DNA of 64,000 bases from an uncultured Algibacter sp. (GTDB lineage Bacteria > Bacteroidota > Bacteroidia > Flavobacteriales > Flavobacteriaceae), in NCBI RefSeq assembly GCF_947495675.1, contig NZ_CANLZX010000012.1, positions 1-64,000 on the forward strand, written 5' to 3'. The position numbers and the translations under genes were made by a program. Shown piece by piece: positions 45,730-53,964 of this stretch (position 1 is its first letter; each line of letters opens with the position of its first letter). The notes under the pieces were generated by a model. The model did not search any database, was not told where the DNA came from, and saw only the letters and a list, made by a program, of their open reading frames with translations.

Positions 45730-47487
45730 TTAATATCCAGGGTTTTGTTCATATAACCCACCTGTAAAATCAATTTCTCTTTGTGGTATTGGATAATACT
45801 CATCTCTACCAGCTGTAAATTCTGCATTTGCAAGAAAATCTTTTCTTGTGCTCTCAACTGCTAAATAAGCATTAAGAACAGGCTCTGCAATTCCCCAACG
45901 AACTAAGTCAAAAAACCTAGGGCCTTCCATACCAAATTCTAAACGTCTTTCAAACATTAAAGCTTTAAGTGCTTCTGGTTGAGACATTCCCATAGGGTAC
46001 ATCCCCACATTATATAAATTTGATGCGCCTGCATCAATTTGTCTTTGTGTACTAGCTGCTGCACGAGTTCTTATTTGATTAATAATAGTTACTCCTGGAT
46101 CAACTTGCCCCATTTGAATTAAAGCTTCTGCTTTAAATAAAAGTACATCAGCATATCTAATAAATTCTATATTTTTCGATGTACCAACAAAAGGTCCTTC
46201 TTTAACATAACATGAACAATCAGGAGCTTGTTGTTCTTTCATGTTTCCAAAATAACCATAAACACCTGGGTCTCTTGCCCAACTAAAGTTATAAATCATA
46301 TCACCAGCAACATTCATGGTATTACGGTATTTAAATGGACGTCCAGGTATTCCAACAGTATGATCAATTCTTGGATCTAAAGTTATACCTGGAGCTAAGG
46401 CAGTTTCTCCATTACCATCAACTACATCAAAAATATTTGTATCATTAAAAGTATCTAATAAAGGTAATCCAGATGCATCAGTTTTAAACGCATTTACCAT
46501 ATTGTGGCTCGCTAAATGAAAACCACAACATCCATATAAACCTGTACCATGAGGTGAATTTAATCCTGTCACAAAACTAACTCTACCAACTGTTGTTCCA
46601 TCATTTATCGAAAATTGTGCAGCCCAAATTGATTCTGAACCATTGTCAAATCCATCAAGATAATTATTTCCGTAATCTGCTTCTAAAGCACCAGTAACAT
46701 CATCTGCATAATCTACAACCTCTTGTAAACGCGACATGTTAATATTAGTAACTTGATGTGTGTCATTTTGCTCGTAAGCTTGATACAAACGTAATTTAGC
46801 TAAATAAGCTGCTGCTGCATTTCTATCTGCTCTACCTACCTGATCTTGTGATTGAGGTAGGTTATTATATGCAAATAAGAAATCGTCTGCTATTGTATTC
46901 CATAATACATCATTATCTATAACATTTGAAATTTCTAAAATTTCTTCCTGTTTTAAGCCCTCTGTTATATAAGGGATTTTTTTGAATAATGTTTTTAAAA
47001 CAAAATGAGAGTGCGCTCTTAAGAATCTAAGCTCAGCTTGTCTTGTTGTTTTATCTGCATAATCTGCATCAGGAATCTGATTAATTACATCCAAAGCAAA
47101 ATTAGCTCTTGAAATAGCTGCGTAATAGTTAGTCCATGTTCTTGGTGCCATCCAGTCTAACGGATCATCAGCAATGGTTAAGTTATATTGCTCATATCTA
47201 TCTACAACATCAACATCTCCACGTCCACCGCCGCCTTTATAGGCGTCATCAGAACGTACACTACCATAAACCCACATACTTGTTAACGGCCCAACCATGT
47301 CATCATTAGCAATTCCAGCATAAGCTGCTACCACTAAAGCTTCAGCATTTTCTGCAGTAGCTACATTTTCGTTAGATAATACGCCTTCTGGTTCGTATTC
47401 TAAAAAGTCATCGGAACAGGCAAACAAAACCAATGTTGCCATAATTCCAGTAAATATTGTTTTTATATATTTTTTCATGTTTACCAT
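45730..47487 (-). CDS. SusD/RagB-family fructan-binding lipoprotein
   Basis: Outer-surface glycan-binding partner of the SusC transporter. The 585 residues start with a lipobox (LVLFACSDDF), followed by the SusD TPR-like helices (NYYAAISRANFALDVINQIP, AELRFLRAHSHFVLKTLFKKIP) and the C-terminal block (LLFKAEALIQMG, ALMFERRLEFGMEGPRFFDLVRWG, YPIPQREID). It starts two bases after the susC stop, so it is translated with it. Ligand assignment to a fructan is by locus context. Confidence 0.95.
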   Translation of the reverse strand: MVNMKKYIKTIFTGIMATLVLFACSDDFLEYEPEGVLSNENVATAENAEALVVAAYAGIANDDMVGPLTSMWVYGSVRSDDAYKGGGGRGDVDVVDRYEQYNLTIADDPLDWMAPRTWTNYYAAISRANFALDVINQIPDADYADKTTRQAELRFLRAHSHFVLKTLFKKIPYITEGLKQEEILEISNVIDNDVLWNTIADDFLFAYNNLPQSQDQVGRADRNAAAAYLAKLRLYQAYEQNDTHQVTNINMSRLQEVVDYADDVTGALEADYGNNYLDGFDNGSESIWAAQFSINDGTTVGRVSFVTGLNSPHGTGLYGCCGFHLASHNMVNAFKTDASGLPLLDTFNDTNIFDVVDGNGETALAPGITLDPRIDHTVGIPGRPFKYRNTMNVAGDMIYNFSWARDPGVYGYFGNMKEQQAPDCSCYVKEGPFVGTSKNIEFIRYADVLLFKAEALIQMGQVDPGVTIINQIRTRAAASTQRQIDAGASNLYNVGMYPMGMSQPEALKALMFERRLEFGMEGPRFFDLVRWGIAEPVLNAYLAVESTRKDFLANAEFTAGRDEYYPIPQREIDFTGGLYEQNPGY

Positions 47488-47489
47488 TT

Positions 47490-50400
47490 TTAAAAGTTAA
47501 TATTAAGTCCTAATGAAAGTGTTGTAGGTACAGGAATTCTATTCACATCTGTACGCTCTGGATCAGCACCTATATAATCATTTGGAGTAAACCAGAAAAG
47601 ATTTTCTCCTTGGAAATAAATTCTACAGCTAGTCATTCCTCCCAGTTTACTGGTAAGTTCTTCAGGAAGAGAATAACCAAATTGAAGGTTTCTTAATTTG
47701 AAATAAGAGTTGTTTCTAAATAAATAATCAGAAGTTCTTGTGTCGTTATTTGCAAGTGTTAATGAAGGAATACTTGAACCTGTATTACTAGGCGTCCAAG
47801 CATCTAAAACACCAAGCCCTGCATTTTCTCTACCTTGCACAAAATTATTCCAGAAAACATAAGGATCTTGTCCTATCCTTCCTGCTACTCCAGAGCCAAA
47901 TAATGAAAGGTCAAAGTTTTTGTATGCCACATCAATTCTAATACCATACTCAAGGTCTGGTAAAGTTGTTCCAAGGAAATCTCTATCCTCTACACCTACA
48001 CTTCCATTACCATCTAAATCTTTAAATTTAATTCCTCCTGGTCTTCCTGCTGGTACTTGTGTTGGACTATTATCTACATCTGCTTGACTTTGAAATAATC
48101 CGTCTGATTTATAACCAAAAATTGAAAATTGAGAGTGACCAATTATAGAATTATCAACGGTTCCTGGAAAAGCAGATACAACTTCTGCTGGTAATTCGGT
48201 AATCTCATCTTTAAAAGCACCAAAATTGGTTGCTACAGTAAATGATAAACCGCTATCGAATGATTTAGAATAACCTAAAGATAACTCCCAACCTTTTACT
48301 TCGGTAGTTGCTCCATTTAATGTTCTTTTTTGACCTTCGCCAATTGCCGATGCAATTGGAGGTATAGTTAAAATATCTGAAGTTTCTCTTGTATAATAGT
48401 CAAAAGATCCAACTACATTATTATTAAATAATGTAAAATCTATACCAAGGTTAATTTCTTTAGTAGTTTCCCATTTCAAACCAGAGTTGGCAGCCTGAAT
48501 AGACGCAAATCCAGAAGGTAAATTACCTGTATTATTTCCATTTAAATCATAAGCAGTACCAACATTATAAAAGGTATTAAAGAAGAATGTATCTCCTGTA
48601 GCTTGTAACTGATTAGGGCCATATCTAGATTCAAATAAACCAAAACGTGCTACATCTCCAATTGTTTGATTACCTACTTCTCCATAACCAGCTCTAAATT
48701 TTAATGAATTTACAATTTCATTTTCTTTCCAAAATTCTTCATTACTAATTCTCCATCCTACAGTTGCAGCTGGGAACACACCATATCTATTATCTGCACC
48801 AAATCTTGAAGACCCATCACGACGCAATGTAAAAGATGCTAAGTATCTGTCGTCGTATCCATAATTAATTTTTCCAAATTGAGATAATAAACGACTTCCT
48901 GTTGAAGATCCTGTATTAGTTCTAGCTCCAGTTGCAGCATCGAGTTGAAAAAAAGATTCATTTTCAACTGCAAAACCATCAGCTTGAGCAGTTACACTTT
49001 GAAAATCATCAGTTATTGATTCTGTTCCTAATAAAACACCAATTTTATGCTTTTCATTGATATCCAATTGGTAACTTAATGTATTTGAAAAAACTAAGCT
49101 TGTAAACTTACTAGTACTATGAATCAGCCTATTATTACCTCTTGTAATAAAACCATTATTCACTTTAGTTTCAATATCTCTACTGTGAAAATCACTATAA
49201 TCTAAACCTAAACTTGTTCTAAAAGTTAAATTTTCAATAATATCAAATTCACCCCATATATTTCCAAATAAAGTAGTTCTATCAGTATTATCCCAACGGT
49301 TTATATATTGCATTAAAATAGGATTATTTCTATCAGAATAACCTGAACCTAAAGGGCCAGCAAAATTGCCATTAGTATCATAAACTGGTAATGTTGGCGC
49401 TAAAGTAATAGCTAAACCTGGTGTAGGTGCGCTACCAACATCTGGAGATGCCAAGGTTTCATCAGATGTAAACATTTGCGTATTAACACCAATTCTTAAT
49501 CTATTATTAAATAGTTTAAAGTTAGAATTTAATTTTGCCGATATTCTTTCGTAGCCTGTATATTTTAAAATACCAGTATTTTTTAAGTGTCCGATATTCA
49601 ATAAATGAAAAGAGTTATCAGTACCTCCAGAAACAGATATTTCATTATTATATACATAACCTGTCTCATAGGTTTCATCTTGCCAATCAGTATCACCTAC
49701 AGGAACTGTAGAATCACCGCCTACAAATGGTTGTACAGTTACACTATTTAAAATTGGATTATTAAAATCTCCATTCCAATCAAAATTATATATTTCGCCA
49801 TATCCACTATTAGGATCTGAATTGTCATTTACTGAAGCTTGCCATAATGCTTCACCTCTTTGAACCGCATTAAGCATATCATATCGTTGTTTCTTCTCAG
49901 AAAGTACAGATATATTTGAATTTATACTTACTTTAAATTTTTCACCACCGGCAGCTTTTGCACTATTTTTGGTTGTAACAATTATTACCCCATTACCAGC
50001 ACGTGCGCCATAAAGTGAAGATGCCGATGCATCTTTAAGCACTTGTACTGACTCAATTGTACTTGGGTTAATACTCGAAAAAACATCTTGTCTTACTGTT
50101 GGAACACCATCGATAACAAACAAAGGATCATTGTTTCCTAAAGTGGTAGCACCACGAATTAAAATATTGCTACTAGCACCTGTTGGATCTCCTGATTTTT
50201 CGATAAATACCCCAGGAACTCTACCTTGTAATCCCTGAATAGCACTACCAGAACTCATACTAACACCTTCTGTAGGCCCTAGTTCTACAACCGTAATTGC
50301 TCCTGTTACGTCTACCTTTCTTTCTCTTGCATATCCAGTAACAATAATTTCGTCAAGTGAAGCTGTATCTCCTTCCAGTACAACGTTAATTACAGAACGA

Positions 50401-50654
50401 CCATTAATTTGAATTTCTTGAGTTTTATATCCTATATATCTAAAAACTAATGTCGCATTTGAGTCAACATCATTCAATATATAGTTTCCATCAAAATCTG
50501 TAGCAGCACCTTGAGTTGTGCCACTTACAATTACAGATACACCCGGCAAAGGCATACCATCTTCCAGCGAGGTAACAGTACCTGTAACCTGTGCTTGTAC
50601 CCATAAGCTCATTAAAGCGAAAACAGGTATAAAAAATAGTTGTTTTAATTTCAT
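47490..50654 (-). CDS. SusC/RagA-family TonB-linked outer-membrane transporter
   Basis: A 1054-residue importer of oligosaccharides. A signal peptide (SLWVQAQ) is followed by a carboxypeptidase-regulatory-like domain at about 23-100, the SusC signature around IIVTGYARERKVDVTGAIT, a plug domain (NILIRGATTLGNNDPLFVIDG, VLKDASASSLYGARAGNGVI) and a barrel ending LSLGLNINF. It is paired with the SusD gene and with GH32 just upstream, indicating uptake of fructo-oligosaccharides. Confidence 0.96.
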   Translation of the reverse strand: MKLKQLFFIPVFALMSLWVQAQVTGTVTSLEDGMPLPGVSVIVSGTTQGAATDFDGNYILNDVDSNATLVFRYIGYKTQEIQINGRSVINVVLEGDTASLDEIIVTGYARERKVDVTGAITVVELGPTEGVSMSSGSAIQGLQGRVPGVFIEKSGDPTGASSNILIRGATTLGNNDPLFVIDGVPTVRQDVFSSINPSTIESVQVLKDASASSLYGARAGNGVIIVTTKNSAKAAGGEKFKVSINSNISVLSEKKQRYDMLNAVQRGEALWQASVNDNSDPNSGYGEIYNFDWNGDFNNPILNSVTVQPFVGGDSTVPVGDTDWQDETYETGYVYNNEISVSGGTDNSFHLLNIGHLKNTGILKYTGYERISAKLNSNFKLFNNRLRIGVNTQMFTSDETLASPDVGSAPTPGLAITLAPTLPVYDTNGNFAGPLGSGYSDRNNPILMQYINRWDNTDRTTLFGNIWGEFDIIENLTFRTSLGLDYSDFHSRDIETKVNNGFITRGNNRLIHSTSKFTSLVFSNTLSYQLDINEKHKIGVLLGTESITDDFQSVTAQADGFAVENESFFQLDAATGARTNTGSSTGSRLLSQFGKINYGYDDRYLASFTLRRDGSSRFGADNRYGVFPAATVGWRISNEEFWKENEIVNSLKFRAGYGEVGNQTIGDVARFGLFESRYGPNQLQATGDTFFFNTFYNVGTAYDLNGNNTGNLPSGFASIQAANSGLKWETTKEINLGIDFTLFNNNVVGSFDYYTRETSDILTIPPIASAIGEGQKRTLNGATTEVKGWELSLGYSKSFDSGLSFTVATNFGAFKDEITELPAEVVSAFPGTVDNSIIGHSQFSIFGYKSDGLFQSQADVDNSPTQVPAGRPGGIKFKDLDGNGSVGVEDRDFLGTTLPDLEYGIRIDVAYKNFDLSLFGSGVAGRIGQDPYVFWNNFVQGRENAGLGVLDAWTPSNTGSSIPSLTLANNDTRTSDYLFRNNSYFKLRNLQFGYSLPEELTSKLGGMTSCRIYFQGENLFWFTPNDYIGADPERTDVNRIPVPTTLSLGLNINF

Positions 50655-50666
50655 AATTAATTAGAA

Positions 50667-52268
50667 TTAGTTAATGTTTAGTTTATTCATTTCAATATTG
50701 CCAAGAATAAATTCTTGGTCTTCGGGCTTAATACTTAGTTTAGTATATGGTTTATTGGGAAAGAATATTTCAGTCATTACTGTTTCGCCATTATCAAAAA
50801 ACAACTCTATAGATGTTTTATCTAAAATGATTTTACCAGATATCTCTGGACTAAGCGATGTTCTTTTAGCTACAGAAACGCCTTTTGCAAAATTTTCTGA
50901 GAAGTCTATTTTTCCAGATTTTGTTCTATCTACAAAAAATATTTTATCTGCATTGTTGTATCCAAAGCTTAGCGTATCTCCTAGTTTATTTGTTAAATTG
51001 AAAGTAAATCCTTTATCTATAACATCTGAAATATTAAATTGAATCTCGGCACTAGCTAAATCAATGGAAGACGCATCAATAATTTTAGTATCTTCTTTAA
51101 TAGTTATATTTTCTTTTCTATATTTTGTGCTTCTGTAATTGGTAAGCTCCTTTACCGGTTGAAATAATAGCTTATAACCATTATCATTCTTTTGAAGGTT
51201 TACCTCTCTGGCAATGGTCATAGCACTTCTCCAAGTTTCGGTGGGAACTTTAATAGCATAATCCCAGTTAGACATCCATCCTAACATGAGTTTGCTACCG
51301 TCTTTCCTTTTTGCATTAGACCATGTAACACCAGCGTAATTATCTCTTCCAAAATCTATCCAAAAATGGTTTTCTTTTTTTCTGGCTGTTTCAAAATCCT
51401 TGTCCATTACAAATGAAGTTCCATCAAAATCTCCAATAAAATATTGGGTTGCGCTACCTCCATTTGGACCACCTTTACCTATACTTACTATTAGCACCCA
51501 CTTAGATTCACCTGTGCCCAATACGGGTAGTTTAAATAAATCTGGACATTCCCAAACGCCATCTTTAGAGCCTTCTTCTCTTTGAAAATCTGAAAGTAAA
51601 TTCCATTTTTTCAAATCTTTAGAATCGTAAAACATAATTTTATCATCGGCTGCAAGTACCATAACCCATTTATTTCTATCGGAATCCCAGGTTACTTTAG
51701 GATCTCTAAAATCTTTTAAATTAGCGTCTATTACTGGGTTATTTTCATACTTGGTAAAGGTTTTACCTTCATCATGACTGTAGGCAACACTTTGAGTTTG
51801 GTTAATATTACCCTCACCTTTATCTAAATGATTGGTGTACATAGCCACAATTGGCGCTGCATTTTCTACTTTACCAAAACCTGATGTATTTCCTATATCT
51901 ACTACAGCACTTCCGGAGAAGATAGTTCCCAAACTATCTGGATATATAGCTATAGGCTGTTCAGTCCATGAAATCATATCTGTACTTACTGCATGCCCCC
52001 AATGCATTGGCCCCCAAACATTACTATCTGGATGGTACTGAAAGTACAAATGATAATAACCATTATAAAAAAACATGCCGTTAGGGTCATTCATCCAAGC
52101 CTTTTTTGGCGTAAAATGAAAGTTAGGACGATATAGATCTTCTTCTGATAACGCATCACCAATTAATTCCTTTTCATTTTCATTGGCGTCTACTTTACCT
52201 TTACAGGCAACAACAAATGTTAACATTAATAACATTAAAACTATATTGACTTTATGTACTGTTTTCAT
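50667..52268 (-). CDS. GH32 fructan hydrolase lipoprotein
   Basis: Hydrolyses beta-fructosidic bonds of levan, inulin or sucrose. The 533 residues start with a lipobox at Cys22 (FVVACKG). The nucleophile Asp61 lies in WMNDPNG, the transition-state RDP motif in DFRDPKVTW, and the acid/base Glu in WECPDLF. A C-terminal beta-sandwich follows from about residue 370. Lipidation suggests a surface or periplasmic-face location. Exo versus endo action cannot be told; overall likeness is to exo-acting levanase/fructanase. It lies 12 bp before susC and 9 bp after the MFS gene. Confidence 0.95.
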   Translation of the reverse strand: MKTVHKVNIVLMLLMLTFVVACKGKVDANENEKELIGDALSEEDLYRPNFHFTPKKAWMNDPNGMFFYNGYYHLYFQYHPDSNVWGPMHWGHAVSTDMISWTEQPIAIYPDSLGTIFSGSAVVDIGNTSGFGKVENAAPIVAMYTNHLDKGEGNINQTQSVAYSHDEGKTFTKYENNPVIDANLKDFRDPKVTWDSDRNKWVMVLAADDKIMFYDSKDLKKWNLLSDFQREEGSKDGVWECPDLFKLPVLGTGESKWVLIVSIGKGGPNGGSATQYFIGDFDGTSFVMDKDFETARKKENHFWIDFGRDNYAGVTWSNAKRKDGSKLMLGWMSNWDYAIKVPTETWRSAMTIAREVNLQKNDNGYKLLFQPVKELTNYRSTKYRKENITIKEDTKIIDASSIDLASAEIQFNISDVIDKGFTFNLTNKLGDTLSFGYNNADKIFFVDRTKSGKIDFSENFAKGVSVAKRTSLSPEISGKIILDKTSIELFFDNGETVMTEIFFPNKPYTKLSIKPEDQEFILGNIEMNKLNIN

Positions 52269-52277
52269 ATTATTAAA

Positions 52278-53594
52278 TTATTTAGTTAATTTTTTACTTA
52301 AGTCTTCTAAACTTATTCCTTTGGTTTCTGGCATCATAAAAATCACAAATAGCAACTGGAATCCCATCATTATTGCAAAGATTAAAAATACCATACCTGC
52401 TCCTATTGTAGAAAATAATACCGGAATTAATGACGGTACAATTGCTGCCAGTACCCAGTGTACTGAACTACCAAATGATTGTCCAGAACCTCTTAAATGA
52501 TTTGGAAAAATCTCAGAAATAAACACCCATATTACAGTACCTTGACCTATAGCATGTGCTGCTATAAACATAAATAAAAATATGGGCATTACACTACCTT
52601 CCCAACTCAAAAAGAAGGCTGCTGATACTAAGCTCAAAGAAATAATATAACCAAATGAGCATATGTACATAAGTTGCTTTCTACCTAATCTATCAATTAG
52701 AAAAATACCTAAAAGTGTAAAAAGTAGATTTGTAACACCTACACCTATACTACTTAAAAGTGCAGAACTTTCTTCTAAACCTGCTTCGGCTAGAATTCTT
52801 GGTGCATAATATAATAATGCATTGATACCTGATAATTGATTAAAAAATGCAATTAAAAAAGCCAAGGTTAATGGAAACCTATATTTCTTTAAAAAAATGT
52901 TTTCATTTGGCACGGTATTCTCCATTTCTTGCTTAATCTCCATCATCAACTTTTCTGGATTTTGAGCTGGATTAATAATTTTGAGTACACTTACGGCTTC
53001 ACTATTTCTTAATTTAGTTAACAACCATCTTGGACTTTTTGGAACAGTTAATACAAAAAGTGTATAAATTGCTGCTGGGATTGCTTCAATACCTACCATC
53101 CATCTCCATGCATTTTCTCCTATATTATTAAGTAAGTAATTAGATAAAAAAGCAACTAGAATACCAAAGACTATATTAAATTGGTATAAGCCAACCAATT
53201 TACCTCGATCTTTTGCAGGTGCTATTTCAGAGATATAAGCTGGTGCAGCAATAGTTGATGCTCCAACTCCTAAACCTCCAATAAATCTAAAAATTGCAAA
53301 AGTTATGGGATCGTTAGCTAGGGCAGAACCTATTGCAGAAATGGTATATAAAACACCTATCCAGATTAATGTGTTTTTTCGACCTAATTTGTTTGTTGGA
53401 ATTCCGCCAAAGAATGCGCCAATTACAGTTCCCCATAGCGCCATACCAATAACTACAACACCATGAAACACATCTGAAGATCCCCATAATAATTGTAATT
53501 TCTTTTCTGCGCCAGAGATAACCACAGTATCAAATCCAAAAAGAAAACCAGCCAAAGCAGCTGTAATAGACCATATTAGTATCTTCTTATTCAT
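52278..53594 (-). CDS. MFS sugar porter (probably fructose)
   Basis: A 438-residue inner-membrane transporter with 12 hydrophobic segments. Sugar-porter motifs are visible: LFGFDTVVISGA in helix 1, NKLGRKN between helices 2 and 3, PKSPRWLLTK after helix 6, DRLGRKQ between helices 8 and 9, and PETKGISLEDL at the end. In this locus it probably carries fructose to the kinase. It is the first gene of the MFS-GH32-susC-susD operon, 370 bp downstream of the regulator. Confidence 0.93.
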   Translation of the reverse strand: MNKKILIWSITAALAGFLFGFDTVVISGAEKKLQLLWGSSDVFHGVVVIGMALWGTVIGAFFGGIPTNKLGRKNTLIWIGVLYTISAIGSALANDPITFAIFRFIGGLGVGASTIAAPAYISEIAPAKDRGKLVGLYQFNIVFGILVAFLSNYLLNNIGENAWRWMVGIEAIPAAIYTLFVLTVPKSPRWLLTKLRNSEAVSVLKIINPAQNPEKLMMEIKQEMENTVPNENIFLKKYRFPLTLAFLIAFFNQLSGINALLYYAPRILAEAGLEESSALLSSIGVGVTNLLFTLLGIFLIDRLGRKQLMYICSFGYIISLSLVSAAFFLSWEGSVMPIFLFMFIAAHAIGQGTVIWVFISEIFPNHLRGSGQSFGSSVHWVLAAIVPSLIPVLFSTIGAGMVFLIFAIMMGFQLLFVIFMMPETKGISLEDLSKKLTK

Positions 53595-53964
53595 GTGGTG
53601 ATGTTTAGTTAGTTATCTAGTGAGTGCAAATTACATGGAAAGGCTATTTTAGCTTGTTACATTTGTATCAAAAAATAATGAAATTGTTCATTCTAAATTT
53701 ACAAACACCTAATTAATTGATTATTAATTAATTAGGTATTTAAGTTTCTTGTTTTAAAAAACCAAAACTCTAATATTGTTACATCATTATTTCAAAATTG
53801 ATACTTATTTTACTCTATAGTAATGTCAATTTGATAAATAAAACATATATTTTTTATCATTTTACCTAAATATGGACACACAATTACATAGGTGTGTAAA
53901 AAAATATTGATTTTTTTATGAAAATCGTAAACTGATAGCTAGTAAATTAAAAAGTGATTACAGA
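53595..53964. promoter_or_regulatory. Control region of the fructan operon
   Basis: 370 bp between the regulator stop and the MFS start. By eye, no exact TAnnTTTG occurs on the minus strand here, as expected for a promoter that needs activation. It contains two inverted repeats: CCTAATTAATT / AATTAATTAGG at 53708-53736 (11-bp arms, 7-bp spacer) and ACACAC / GTGTGT at 53876-53897. Either may be an operator; neither has a T run on the minus strand that would make it a terminator. Confidence 0.5.

Noticed and set aside
50674..52041. Several + strand ORFs opposite the GH32 gene
   Set aside because: They are shadows of a well-conserved enzyme with intact catalytic motifs and have no similarity or signals of their own.
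53876..53897. ACACAC/GTGTGT hairpin as terminator of the hybrid regulator gene
   Set aside because: On the minus strand the T run is upstream of the hairpin, not downstream, so it does not fit an intrinsic terminator.
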